From Gammaproteobacteria bacterium (GTDB lineage: Bacteria > Pseudomonadota > Gammaproteobacteria > CAIRSR01), in NCBI GenBank assembly GCA_963575655.1, contig CAUYTY010000198.1, forward strand, positions 1 through 32,083: 32,083 bases of DNA. Reading direction: 5' to 3'. The notes beneath the pieces are model-generated. The model saw only the letters and a program-made list of their open reading frames with translations. It searched no databases and was not told the DNA's origin. Shown in pieces: positions 8,984 through 17,990 of the stretch (position 1 is its first letter; each line of letters begins with the position of its first letter). The position numbers were made by a program, and so were the translations under genes.

Positions 8984-9554
8984 GATGTTGGTCGATGTCT
9001 TGGTGTTAGGATACTTGGCAACTGGATGACACTGACTCAATTCGCCTATTAACAATTGAAAATACTGCCGAACGAACAAATTAGAGAAGTTATTGATTTT
9101 TGAGTGGTTTCTCAAGGCTACGATGGAGAGGACAGAATGGAAGAATTTGATGAACACACAAGCCGAATTCATGCAAACCGTTTGGGGCAATTAAGGAAAA
9201 CGAGGTGTGGAATGATTTGTAAGCGGGGCGACATCGTTCAAGTACCATTCCCATTCTCCTTCCCTCCGATTCAACTCCGAACACTAGAGCAGATTCCTCC
9301 TCCGGTGCATTACCCATAGATCGCTGGGCAGAGGAAGAATTGTGGAATGTGCAATTCGCCGAAAACCGATAATGCTCAATCAAGTGTGTACTTTAGAGTG
9401 ATTCTAAATGGTTTTAGGTTTCAAGGTGCGCGTTGGTTTAAGATACAATCTTGGGCTTGTTATGGAAGGCAGAATAGCTTGGATGGTTGATCTTGACGAC
9501 TAATCCCGAAGAAAAGATTGTAGTTACACCACACTATTAATTTAATCCATCGTT
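8984..9554. other. Intergenic region between ribD and ribE
   Basis: These 571 bp interrupt the rib run. They contain the toxin-like relic described separately and several short open frames in different phases (for example one ending at about 9372 in DRWAEEELWNVQFAENR) that look like shattered coding sequence. No FMN riboswitch motif and no convincing terminator are visible. No clear ribosome-binding site precedes ribE. Confidence 0.5.
9212..9319 (+). pseudogene. Relic of a MazF/PemK-family toxin gene (N terminus only)
   Basis: The frame from the ATG at 9212 begins MICKRGDIVQVPFPFSF, the usual start of MazF/PemK mRNA interferases (first beta strand and PFPF turn). Similarity is lost after about 17 residues; the frame ends at 9319 in unrelated-looking sequence, and the rest of the ~110-residue toxin is missing. 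No antitoxin is recognisable upstream. It is probably a decayed toxin-antitoxin locus lodged in the rib cluster. A coincidental match over so few residues cannot be excluded. Confidence 0.4.
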
Positions 9555-10217
9555 ATGTTCACAGGCATTATTCAAGCGATAGGTGAGGTGGCGGCCTTGG
9601 AATCTCGGGGCGGCGACCTGCGTCTGCGTATCCGTACCGGTAGGCTTGACCTTGGAGATGTTGTGCTGGGTGATAGTATCGCCGTGAACGGGGTTTGTCT
9701 GACCGCAGTAGACCTGCCTGGAGATGGTTTTTGGGCGGATGTCTCATCGGAGACCCTCTCTCGTACCCTACTCCGACATTTGAATCGTGGCAGCCGGGTC
9801 AATCTGGAAAAGGCTCTGACTCCCACCACCCGTTTGGGTGGGCATCTGGTGAGTGGGCATGTGGATGGCGTAGGAACGATTGTCTCGCGGCGTGCGGAGG
9901 CACGCTCGATACGTTTTGTTATCGCCGCTCCCGCCGCTATTGCCCGTTATATTGCTGAAAAGGGTTCAATTTGTGTAGACGGAGTGAGCCTGACCGTCAA
10001 CGGTGTGGATGGCGCGATGTTCGATCTCAATATCGTGCCTCATACCTTGGTCGAGACGATCATCGGGGAATATGTTCCAGGGCGTGCGGTTAATCTGGAG
10101 GTGGATGTCATTGCTCGCTATCTGGAACGCTTGCTTTTGGGAGAGCGCGCCGCTCAGCCTCAAGGCGGAATTACTCGAGAGATGTTGGCGGAGGCTGGTT
10201 TTATCGATGCGAGATAA
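9555..10217 (+). CDS. ribE: Riboflavin synthase, alpha subunit
   Basis: A 220-residue enzyme that dismutates two molecules of 6,7-dimethyl-8-ribityllumazine to riboflavin, usually as a trimer. It has the family start MFTGIIQAIG and two tandem lumazine-binding domains. The first carries VNGVCLTAVDL (near 45-55) and ends in HLVSGHVDGVG. The second carries VDGVSLTVNGVDG (near 142-154). The length is normal. The ATG is chosen from the invariant MFTGI start even though no good ribosome-binding site precedes it. Confidence 0.97.
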   Translation: MFTGIIQAIGEVAALESRGGDLRLRIRTGRLDLGDVVLGDSIAVNGVCLTAVDLPGDGFWADVSSETLSRTLLRHLNRGSRVNLEKALTPTTRLGGHLVSGHVDGVGTIVSRRAEARSIRFVIAAPAAIARYIAEKGSICVDGVSLTVNGVDGAMFDLNIVPHTLVETIIGEYVPGRAVNLEVDVIARYLERLLLGERAAQPQGGITREMLAEAGFIDAR

Positions 10218-10395
10218 TGTTTACCTATTAAAATAAAAAGCGTGAAGACTAGCGCTTATCGGAAGGTTTTTCCGTCACATGCTGCGTGATGTATTAATTG
10301 TCAGTAGATTATGTGGAAGTTGTTTGGTAATGGTTAATGTTATGCTTTTTGAGCGTGGCCCCTATTAATATTATTTACCTTGAGCAGGTTTAGTT

Positions 10396-11505
10396 ATGCC
10401 ATTGAGTACCATTCCCGAGATCATCGAGGACATCCGCCAAGGACGTATGGTGATCCTGATGGACGATGAGAATCGAGAGAACGAGGGCGATCTGATTATG
10501 GCCGCCTCCCTGGTTCAGTCCGAAGATATTAATTTCATGGCCCGTTACGGGCGAGGTTTGATCTGTCTTACCCTGACTCAATCGCGTTGTCAGCAATTAC
10601 GCCTACCCTTGATGGTGAGGGATACCAACGATAAACACGCCACCAATTTTACCGTCTCGATTGAGGCTGCTCATGGTGTGACCACGGGGATCTCTGCGGC
10701 GGATCGCGCCCACACAGTGCGTACGGCAGTAGCTGCCGAGGCTCGGCCTGAAGATTTGGTTCACCCTGGTCATATTTTTCCCCTGATGGCCCAACCGGGT
10801 GGGGTATTGAGTCGGGCTGGTCATACGGAGGCGGGTTGCGATCTGGCGCGTTTGGCAGGTCTAGTGCCTGCCACGGTAATTGTTGAGATTCTTAACGAAG
10901 ACGGCACGATGGCGCGTCGTCCCGATTTAGAGATATTTGCTGTCCGCCATGGTTTGAAGATGGGTACAATTGCTGACCTTATTCACTATCGTACCCTCCA
11001 CGAGCGGAATATCGAGCGCGTGGCGGAAACTCCGTTGCATACCGATTACGGTAGCTTTCGCCTAATTGCCTATTTGGATAGCCTGGACCAGGTTCTGCAC
11101 TTTGCGTTGGTAAATGGTTCTTTGGACCCGGATCATCCTCCTTTGGTGCGCGTGCACCTACAAGATGACCTTTGTGACCTCCTCGGAGGAAAATCGGTGG
11201 GGTGTACCTGGTCATTGCAGGATGCAATGCGTCGAATCAGTCAAGATGGGGGGGTGCTCGTCATCCTTCGTAAATCTCAACATCAAAAAGAGATTATTCA
11301 CCGTATTAAGGATTTAGAGCTTCGTGAGCGGGGTGTTCAGCTTCCGGCACAGGAGCGAGGTGAAGATCTTCGCAGTTATGGTATTGGTGCGCAGATTCTG
11401 GTAGACCTGGGAGTGCATCGAATGCGCGTACTCAGTTCTCCCAAACGAGTACACGCCCTTTCTGGCTTTGGATTGGAGGTTATGGAATACGTGGGGCATG
11501 ATTAA
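10396..11505 (+). CDS. ribBA: 3,4-dihydroxy-2-butanone-4-phosphate synthase with degenerate GTP cyclohydrolase II domain
   Basis: The first ~200 of 369 residues form an intact RibB domain that converts ribulose 5-phosphate to the four-carbon riboflavin precursor. It has the acidic metal/substrate motif [15 protein letters not shown] (residues 23-37) and [14 protein letters not shown] near 139-152. The C-terminal ~165 residues align in position with GTP cyclohydrolase II. They lack the three zinc cysteines: where active RibA has a HSECLTGD...RCDCG pattern, this protein has [17 protein letters not shown]. The second half is therefore probably not catalytic, as in many proteobacterial RibBA-like proteins, and a separate ribA should exist elsewhere. 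No FMN riboswitch fold was recognised in the 178 bp upstream. Confidence 0.93.
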   Translation: MPLSTIPEIIEDIRQGRMVILMDDENRENEGDLIMAASLVQSEDINFMARYGRGLICLTLTQSRCQQLRLPLMVRDTNDKHATNFTVSIEAAHGVTTGISAADRAHTVRTAVAAEARPEDLVHPGHIFPLMAQPGGVLSRAGHTEAGCDLARLAGLVPATVIVEILNEDGTMARRPDLEIFAVRHGLKMGTIADLIHYRTLHERNIERVAETPLHTDYGSFRLIAYLDSLDQVLHFALVNGSLDPDHPPLVRVHLQDDLCDLLGGKSVGCTWSLQDAMRRISQDGGVLVILRKSQHQKEIIHRIKDLELRERGVQLPAQERGEDLRSYGIGAQILVDLGVHRMRVLSSPKRVHALSGFGLEVMEYVGHD

Positions 11506-11576
11506 CGGTTGATTTGTTCTTTGGTGTGAGTTTAGGTTGGTAAGCTTTATCTATAGTCTTCTAGCGAGGTAACAAC

Positions 11577-12062
11577 GTGACTGAAGTGAGAGATGTCAGG
11601 AGTGTGGAAGGAAAGTTGAGCGCCGAAGGTATTCGTTTCGGAATTGTGGCGGGGCGTTTTAATAGTTTTATCGTAGACAGTCTGGTGACGGGGGCGTTGG
11701 ATACTTTGGTGCGTCACGGCGCGACACCTGCCAATATTGTGGTGGTACGGGTACCGGGGGCCTTTGAGATTCCACTGGCTGCGGCACGGATGGCAACTAG
11801 TGGTCGTTATGACGCTTTGTTAGCCATTGGTGCGGTGATTCGTGGCGGGACTCCCCATTTCGAATATGTGGCCTCAGAGTGCGTCAAGGGATTGTCCCAA
11901 GTGATGCTCAAACATGAAATTCCTGTTGCTTTTGGGGTACTCACGGTAGATACCATTGAGCAGGCCATTGAGCGAGCCGGGACCAAGGCGGGTAATAAAG
12001 GGGCAGAAGCGGCTCTTTCGGCCATTGAGATGGTTCAGGTTCTACGTGGACTTGGCGAGTGA
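11577..12062 (+). CDS. ribH: 6,7-dimethyl-8-ribityllumazine synthase
   Basis: This 161-residue enzyme condenses the RibBA and RibD products to lumazine and normally assembles into pentamers or icosahedra. The substrate-binding GRFN lies near residue 27, VPGAFEIP near 60, and the catalytic His is in [11 protein letters not shown] near residue 90. The GTG start has GCGAGG about 7 bases upstream. The stop overlaps the nusB start (GTGA), so the two are translationally coupled. Confidence 0.97.
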   Translation: MTEVRDVRSVEGKLSAEGIRFGIVAGRFNSFIVDSLVTGALDTLVRHGATPANIVVVRVPGAFEIPLAAARMATSGRYDALLAIGAVIRGGTPHFEYVASECVKGLSQVMLKHEIPVAFGVLTVDTIEQAIERAGTKAGNKGAEAALSAIEMVQVLRGLGE

Positions 12063-12517
12063 ATTCAGGACCTCCCGGACATAGACGCGGACCTTCTCCC
12101 GCGCAGGCGCGTACCAAATCGCGGCGCGCGGCCTTACAAGCCCTTTACCAATGGCAAGTTGGGAAACAATCCATTGTTGAGATCGAGGCGTGGTTTCTCG
12201 CCGAACAAGATCTACGCGGTGCGGATTTGAGTTACTTCCGAGAATTGTTATACCGGATACCAGCCTGTGTTGGGGAGCTAGATGGGGCGATCCTGCCGCT
12301 GGCCGAGCGAGTGCTGAATGACATCGATACGGTGGAGCTAACAGCATTACGGATTGGAGTCTACGAATTGTCCTACCGACGTGATATCCCATATCGCGTG
12401 GTAATCGATGAGTCCATCGAGCTGATTAAGCGTTTTGGTGCCGAGGAAGGTTATCGTTTTGTTAACGGTATTATCGATCGGCTTGCGCGTCAATTACGTT
12501 CGGCAGAGATCGAGTAG
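12059..12517 (+). CDS. nusB: Transcription antitermination factor NusB
   Basis: A 152-residue all-helical RNA-binding protein that joins NusE (S10) at BoxA sequences in rRNA leaders. Visible signatures are the basic N-terminal helix [18 protein letters not shown], the central [26 protein letters not shown] and the C-terminal [23 protein letters not shown]. The GTG start overlaps the ribH stop by four bases. The ribH-nusB order is standard in gammaproteobacteria. Confidence 0.96.
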   Translation: MNSGPPGHRRGPSPAQARTKSRRAALQALYQWQVGKQSIVEIEAWFLAEQDLRGADLSYFRELLYRIPACVGELDGAILPLAERVLNDIDTVELTALRIGVYELSYRRDIPYRVVIDESIELIKRFGAEEGYRFVNGIIDRLARQLRSAEIE

Positions 12518-12959
12518 TCTATTGTGAAATAACTGGTAGATTTTGTGAATCTGTTGTGCGAATTAATGTGAGGTGGGTTGGAATTTTTTTAACAGATTGG
12601 CGATAAATTTTTTCGTATTGGATCTATTTGGGATCTTTATTGTTTTTAGTGTTCTGGCGACAGTGTTTTATGGCTTTTATGGGGTGTTGGGTATTGTTTC
12701 TGGAGATTCTCGTTTTGGTTTTCATCGCTTGGTTGTAATAACTAAACGTTATTTGAATAACTTTTGACGTTGATTGTCGCCTCGTTATTCCAGCAGGGAT
12801 ACTGGATCGAGTCGCGTAGACTGGGTTGCGAAGCCCCGCAATTCAGCTTTGTTACCTGTCGTTTTAATCCGACTATTTAGGATAACCGAATGGCACTTCT
12901 TGTGGTCTGGTTCCTTCCAGTTCAGCTCTGCCGGTTAGGTCAGCGTAAGGGATCACTTA
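12518..12959. other. Intergenic region between nusB and the mobile element
   Basis: No gene can be supported in these 442 bp. A 64-codon hydrophobic frame from a GTG at 12573 (rich in Phe, Val and Leu) has no good ribosome-binding site and reads like AT-rich noncoding DNA. A weak hairpin (AGATT/AATCT near 12538-12552) could be a poor terminator for nusB. The promoter for the dab operon may lie here or in the element that follows. Confidence 0.45.
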
Positions 12960-13342
12960 ATCATCAGTGTCCCCGAGAAACCCGGCCCTTGAGGGCGGGG
13001 AGGAAAGGGGACGGTTTTTTCCGCCCCATTGGATAGCAAAATCTTTAAAGTTGCCGGTCTTTCCCGGCTGTCAGCCCGTAAGGGCCTAGTGACGCACACC
13101 TTACGGTGTGGCTCCCCTCGCCAATGTTGCAACGCAGCTTCGATTCTTGCGAACCTTGCAGCAGACCGTTTCGTGCGTACCCGTCGCGTGTCTGCTTCTG
13201 CTGCTTTCAGAGCTTGGAGTTGAGGAAGCGCCCCAAGGTGAGTCTTGTACTTCGTTGCAACGTAGTCCGATTTCTCGGACTAAGGCTGGTCAATCTCGGG
13301 CTTGCTTTCACAAGCCACGGGCTTTAGCCCGGGGTGATTGAC
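12960..13342 (-). mobile_element. 383-bp hairpin-rich, non-autonomous IS200/IS605-like element
   Basis: Bases 12960-13013 are the exact reverse complement of 1-54, and 13289-13342 are the reverse complement of 32030-32083 with one mismatch. The segment therefore has both ends of the element seen at the window edges, in opposite orientation, and is a short, apparently complete copy. It carries no transposase. Perfect small stems occur at 13053-13068 (GCCGG/CCGGC), 13074-13085 (GCCC/GGGC), 13095-13110 (CACACC/GGTGTG), 13264-13281 (AGTCCG/CGGACT) and 13299-13316 (GGCTTG/CAAGCC), plus the end hairpin at 13315-13334. Short open frames inside it appear to be chance. Confidence 0.65.
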
Positions 13343-13368
13343 ATATACCGAAACTAAAAGCTGAATCC

Positions 13369-14829
13369 ATGTCGTTGTTGACCCTTCTACTGGTTCTTCC
13401 CCTCCTGGGGGCGATGCTGATTGCCCTGGTCCCCCCTCAACGGGAGCGGTGGATCAGAAACCTAGCTCTGACGGTTTCGGTCGCCACCATGATACTGGCG
13501 GTCTGGATCGCCCACCTTTTCGACCCACTCCTGGGTGGTTTGCAGTTCTTCGTCAAGGTTCCTTGGCAGCTTCGCCTGGGTAGCTATTTCTCCTTGGGAG
13601 TAGATGGGCTTTCTTTGCCTTTAGTACTTCTTGCCGTCGTGCTCAATGTGGTTGCTCTGCTTGCCTCGGTTCAGGACCGCATTAAGGGTTACACCATCGC
13701 CATGTTGCTCCTAGAGTCCGCCTTATTGGGGGTGTTCATGGCCCAGGATTGGTCCCTGTTCTACGTCTTCTGGGAGTTGACCCTGTTGCCCCTGTTTATC
13801 CTTATCAATCGTTGGGGGGGGAAGCGACGAGGGCAGGCAGCCCTCAATTTTATGCTCTATACCATGGGCGGATCGGTGTTCATGCTCATTGGCCTATTGA
13901 TTGCCTTTGACGCTGCTGGAGTCCACACCTTCGCCATGGCGGAAATGAGCGTGGGTCTGCAAAATGCCTCTCCCAGAACTCAGCTTCTGATCTTCTTAGG
14001 TTTCTTTATTGGTTTCGGCGTCAAGATGCCAATCTTTCCCCTCCACGGTTGGCTACCACTTGCCCATGTGGAGGCCCCCAGCTCGGTAAGTATCCTGCTC
14101 TCTGGTGTGCTTTTGAAGATGGGTTCCTATGGACTCATCCGTGCTGGGGCGATGTTGCCCCACGCCATGGTGTCGATGCAGGGCGTGCTTGGTACCCTGG
14201 CTCTAATCAACTTGCTCTATGGTGGCCTCCTCGCTTGGCGGCAGAGTGACCTCAAGGCGATGATTGCCTACTCCTCGATCAGTCACATGGGCGTGGTGCT
14301 TCTGGGTCTCGCCGCCCTCAACACTGCTGGTGTTACCGGTGCCGTGGTACAGATGGTGGCTCACGGTTTAGCGGCTGGGGCGCTTTTTCTCATCGTTGGC
14401 CTACTTTACCAGCGCACCCACACCCGTGATGCGAGCCACTATGGTGGCTTGGTCCATGTCACCCCGCGCTTCGCTCTGTTTACCACCATGGCCTTTCTGG
14501 GAGCGGTGGGTATTCCTGGTACCGCTGGTTTTGTGGCGGAACTTCACGCCATCGTCGGTAGTTTCCAGCGCTGGGGTGGCGTGGCGGTGGTACTTAGCTT
14601 GGGTATGTTGATTAGCGCTGCCTATGGGGTGCGTACCGTGGGCTACCTTTTCAGCGGTTCCGTTGCCCCAGGTATGAACAAGATCTCCGACCTCAACCGC
14701 AGTGAGTTGGTGGCGGTGGGTATGCTAACCACGGGCATGGTGGGATTGGGTCTGGCGCCCCTCCCTTTGCTTTCTATGATCGAGACTTCGGTGACCCGCT
14801 TTAACTCGCTATTTGCGGGATACTTGTGA
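13369..14829 (+). CDS. NuoM/MrpD-like proton-translocating subunit of a DAB-type complex
   Basis: A 486-residue, 13-14 helix member of the proton-conducting antiporter family (NuoL/M/N, MrpA/D). The key charged residues are present: Glu in YVFWELTLLPLF (near residue 139), Lys in GFGVKMPIFPLHGWLP (near 212) and Lys in LLSGVLLKMGSYGLIR (near 249). This suggests a working ion path. It is the first gene of the dab operon and ends by overlapping dabA (TGATG). No good ribosome-binding site precedes the ATG, and only 26 bp separate it from the mobile element upstream. No other complex I genes (peripheral arm, NuoH) are nearby, so it belongs to the DabA complex rather than a full complex I. Confidence 0.88.
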   Translation: MSLLTLLLVLPLLGAMLIALVPPQRERWIRNLALTVSVATMILAVWIAHLFDPLLGGLQFFVKVPWQLRLGSYFSLGVDGLSLPLVLLAVVLNVVALLASVQDRIKGYTIAMLLLESALLGVFMAQDWSLFYVFWELTLLPLFILINRWGGKRRGQAALNFMLYTMGGSVFMLIGLLIAFDAAGVHTFAMAEMSVGLQNASPRTQLLIFLGFFIGFGVKMPIFPLHGWLPLAHVEAPSSVSILLSGVLLKMGSYGLIRAGAMLPHAMVSMQGVLGTLALINLLYGGLLAWRQSDLKAMIAYSSISHMGVVLLGLAALNTAGVTGAVVQMVAHGLAAGALFLIVGLLYQRTHTRDASHYGGLVHVTPRFALFTTMAFLGAVGIPGTAGFVAELHAIVGSFQRWGGVAVVLSLGMLISAAYGVRTVGYLFSGSVAPGMNKISDLNRSELVAVGMLTTGMVGLGLAPLPLLSMIETSVTRFNSLFAGYL

Positions 14830-17800
14830 TGGCAGCATATTCCTCACGCCGGGAGAGGTTGATCCACGCTGTCCACCACCTGGAGCACATCCTTCCAGAT
14901 CAGGCCCCACTCCAGGATTTCGTGCATCACAATACCCTGCACGGCTATCAACACCTACCTTTTCCCGATGCCTTGGTTGCGGCATACAAGGTCACCGGTA
15001 TTCTTGGTTATTTGTCCCCGGAGAGTTTCCGCGCCCTGTTAGCCCAGGAGCGTATCACCATGTCCGACCTGGAGGCGGTGCTCCAGGCCACTCCTTGGCT
15101 CAATGCCGAAGAGTCCCTAGGACCGTGTCGGCGGTTGGATGTTTACCGAACGGCTCTACTCCAGGATCTGGACCCGATTCCCCCCTCTCGGTTGGCTTGG
15201 GAGCTAGAAAGGGTAACGGAGCATGGATTGTGGCAAGGGTGCCTTGATGTTTTACACCTCCCCCATGACCCTAATCACATCGAAGAAATCCTGCACCTGA
15301 GCGAGGAGCGAGCCCAAGCCCTCCTTGATCGTTTACCTGGGGAGAAAGCCGACGGTACCTCCCGTAGTGCTGCTGAACTGCATCGAGAATCAGAACACCT
15401 ACTTCATCTCCTGATAGACCAGGTGGGGGTTACCCTTACCGTGAGGGGGCTGCTAATGGCCCTAACCGGTCAAGACATCCTGGTTGAGGTGCGTCCCTAT
15501 CTGGTGCGGCAACTGGCGGCCTTCCTGGATCAGGGCCTCTCTCCTTGGCCCTTACCCGGGCGGGAAAAAGGGTTCTATGCGGCCTGGCGGCAGGTGGCTT
15601 TGGCCGACCCCAACTATCGGTTGGAAGAACTCCCTGACTGGTACGAGACCATTGAACAGCTTCCCGAAGAGGCTGTGGACGCAGTGGAACAACTGCTCTC
15701 CCAGTTGGGATTGCCAGAGAAGCGCTGGGAGGGGTATTTAAAGCGTCTGGCCTTGGAATTACCCGGCTGGTCCGGCATGGTCCAGTGGCGACGCAACCGC
15801 CCCGGTTATCTGGGTTTTACCTCGCCCACGACGGTGGACTACCTAGCGGTGCGCCTGGTGCTCGAACAGCTCACCGCCGTGCGTCTGTGTCGAGCGCACT
15901 GGCGATTGGGACCCCGTCTGGACCTGCTCTCCTGGCACTTCCGTCGCGCACGCGCCGAGCTGGTGATGCGTTGGTACCTATTCAACGATGAGATCCCCGA
16001 ATACCTGGCCAGTCGCGTACAAATGTTCCTGCGTCGGGCGAAAGAAAACCCGGTGAGTAACGAGGAATGGCAGCGATTGGCCCATCTGTATCTGACTTGG
16101 CGGTTAAGTCAGGGTGAGCAGGGGAAGTTCAGCGTTTGTCGTCATGCCTGGCCGTTATTTCTGCTGACGCGCAGCCTGGGACTGACGGAAGACAAACTCC
16201 GGCAGGGTGGGTATCCCTTGGCGAAGGTGCTACTGGATACCCTCTCGCGCCTGACCCCGGAACGGGTAGGTTACCTCTGGCTTCAGGCCTACGAACGTCC
16301 CTATCGGGAGGCAATCCTCGCCGGGGTGGCGGCCAATCACGGGCGAGGACGTTGGGCCTTTCGCAAGGAATGTCCGGTGGCGCAGGTGGTCTTCTGCATG
16401 GATGATCGAGAAGAGGGCTTCCGTCGTCATCTGGAGGAGCGCAACCCTTCTGTGGAAACTCTTGGGGCTGCAGGATTTTTCGGCGTCCCCATGAATTGGC
16501 AAGGGCTAGATGATGCAGGGTTCACCGCCTTGTGTCCGGTGGTGGTGACCCCGGTAAACATAGTACGAGAACAGCCTCAAGGGAACGCTGCCGATCTATC
16601 TCGGCGTCATAGTCACCGGCGGGGGTTACGCTTACGTTGGCGAGATCGGTTTCTGCGTCTTTCTCACCGAGGCGTGGTAACTCCGGCACTACTCTCCCTG
16701 TTGATGGCGTCATGGGCGTTGATAGGCTTGGTCGGAAGGCTTATGGCCCCTCTGGGGATGGGGCGGTTACTCTCCGCCCTTCGGGTACGTTTCGACTTGA
16801 CCGTGCCCAGTACCTTGAATTTCATCGCCCCGGCGGAAGATCGTACCCCTAGCCCGGAACAACCCCGTGAAGGTTTTACCGATACCGAACAGGCCACCCG
16901 TGTGGAGGGAATGCTACGTACTATGGGGTTGACCTATGGCTTCGCCCCCCTGGTGGTAATTATGGGGCACGGCTCTAGCAGTCAGAACAATCCCCACCTG
17001 TCGGCCTACGATTGCGGTGCCTGTAGTGGTCGTCATGGTGGTCCCAATGCTCGTCTCTTTGCTGCCATGGCCAACCGTCCAATAGTGCGCGACATATTGG
17101 CCACTCGAGGCATCACCATCCCCGATACGACTTGGTTTTTAGGGACAGAGCGCGACACTGGCAGTGAGGAGATCACCTGGTACGACCTGGACCAACTCCC
17201 CACCGGGTTACGGGAGGGGTTGGCGGTGCTACGCCACGACCTGGACGCGACCCGGGCACTCTCTGCCCATGAACGCTGCCGCCGTCTTGCTTCCGCCCCT
17301 CGCCACCCAACCCCGATCCAGGCGTTGGCCCATGTGGCGGGTCGAACGGTGGACTTTAGTCAGGCCAGACCCGAACTGGGCCACGTTACCAACGCGGTGG
17401 CCCTGATTGGCCGCCGTTCGGTCACCCAAGGGGTATTTTTCGACCGCCGCATGTTTCTCATCTCCTACGACCCGACCCAAGACCCGGAGGGAAAGATCGT
17501 GGAGGGCATCCTCCTTGCCGCTGGACCAGTGGGCGCGGGGATCAGTCTGGAATACTATTTTTCTACTGTGAATAATGACCGCTTTGGCTGTGGCACTAAG
17601 GTGGTACACAACGTTACCGGCTTTTTTGGCGTTATGGAGGGGACGAGTTCCGATCTGCGTACTGGCCTGCCTCGGCAGATGGTCGAGATTCACGAGGCCA
17701 TGCGCCTATTGGTGATCGTGGAGCAGAAACCCGGGGTACTTACCGCCATTTGCCAGCGTCAGCGCATCGTGGCGGAACTGGTACTTAATGCCTGGATCCA

Positions 17801-17990
17801 ACTGGCGGCCCTGGATCCCGAAAACGGTGACATTGCCGTTTTCAATCCTGAAATGGGCCGGTGGGAGTCTTGGCAAGGTAGCAACACCCCCCTGCCCCGT
17901 GCGGAGAGTTCTCCTGCTTGGTATGGCGGTTGCGACGGTCCACTCGCGCCTGCCCTTATTCGTCAACCTGAGGAACGTACCCATGGTTGA
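14829..17990 (+). CDS. dabA: DabA, DUF2309 carbonic-anhydrase-like subunit for inorganic carbon uptake
   Basis: This 1053-residue protein belongs to the DUF2309/UPF0753 family. DabA is a zinc protein that, with a membrane partner, is thought to hydrate CO2 vectorially using the ion gradient. The N terminus has FVHHNTLHGYQH (near residue 31). The beta-carbonic-anhydrase-like site is visible: C-x-D in VVFCMDDREE (near 521-530), His in VVIMGHGSSSQNNP (near 714) and Cys in YDCGACSGRHGG (near 727-738). There is no signal peptide; it should sit at the cytoplasmic face of the membrane. The ATG at 14829 overlaps the previous stop, and an adjacent GTG at 14826 is possible. Many characterised DabA proteins are nearer 800 residues and this is a longer member. 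Confidence 0.95.
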   Translation: MAAYSSRRERLIHAVHHLEHILPDQAPLQDFVHHNTLHGYQHLPFPDALVAAYKVTGILGYLSPESFRALLAQERITMSDLEAVLQATPWLNAEESLGPCRRLDVYRTALLQDLDPIPPSRLAWELERVTEHGLWQGCLDVLHLPHDPNHIEEILHLSEERAQALLDRLPGEKADGTSRSAAELHRESEHLLHLLIDQVGVTLTVRGLLMALTGQDILVEVRPYLVRQLAAFLDQGLSPWPLPGREKGFYAAWRQVALADPNYRLEELPDWYETIEQLPEEAVDAVEQLLSQLGLPEKRWEGYLKRLALELPGWSGMVQWRRNRPGYLGFTSPTTVDYLAVRLVLEQLTAVRLCRAHWRLGPRLDLLSWHFRRARAELVMRWYLFNDEIPEYLASRVQMFLRRAKENPVSNEEWQRLAHLYLTWRLSQGEQGKFSVCRHAWPLFLLTRSLGLTEDKLRQGGYPLAKVLLDTLSRLTPERVGYLWLQAYERPYREAILAGVAANHGRGRWAFRKECPVAQVVFCMDDREEGFRRHLEERNPSVETLGAAGFFGVPMNWQGLDDAGFTALCPVVVTPVNIVREQPQGNAADLSRRHSHRRGLRLRWRDRFLRLSHRGVVTPALLSLLMASWALIGLVGRLMAPLGMGRLLSALRVRFDLTVPSTLNFIAPAEDRTPSPEQPREGFTDTEQATRVEGMLRTMGLTYGFAPLVVIMGHGSSSQNNPHLSAYDCGACSGRHGGPNARLFAAMANRPIVRDILATRGITIPDTTWFLGTERDTGSEEITWYDLDQLPTGLREGLAVLRHDLDATRALSAHERCRRLASAPRHPTPIQALAHVAGRTVDFSQARPELGHVTNAVALIGRRSVTQGVFFDRRMFLISYDPTQDPEGKIVEGILLAAGPVGAGISLEYYFSTVNNDRFGCGTKVVHNVTGFFGVMEGTSSDLRTGLPRQMVEIHEAMRLLVIVEQKPGVLTAICQRQRIVAELVLNAWIQLAALDPENGDIAVFNPEMGRWESWQGSNTPLPRAESSPAWYGGCDGPLAPALIRQPEERTHG

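Noticed and set aside
10218-10395. FMN riboswitch before ribBA (and before ribE)
   Set aside because: The conserved GGGGCGGGGTGAAATTCCC-type core is not present in either upstream region.
12573-12767. 64-codon hydrophobic protein
   Set aside because: GTG start with no clear ribosome-binding site, AT-rich composition and no recognisable family; treated as noncoding.
13029-13341. Short proteins in the mobile element
   Set aside because: Three overlapping frames of 64-77 codons have no family resemblance and lie over hairpins.
13338-13368. TTGACA at the element/dab junction as a -35 box
   Set aside because: A 17-bp spacer would put the -10 at 13361-13366 (CTGAAT), too close to the start codon and a poor match.
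17788-17982. 65-residue N-terminal extension of the NuoL-like protein
   Set aside because: It overlaps the conserved C-terminal coding sequence of dabA; the ATG at 17983 with GAGG upstream fits better.
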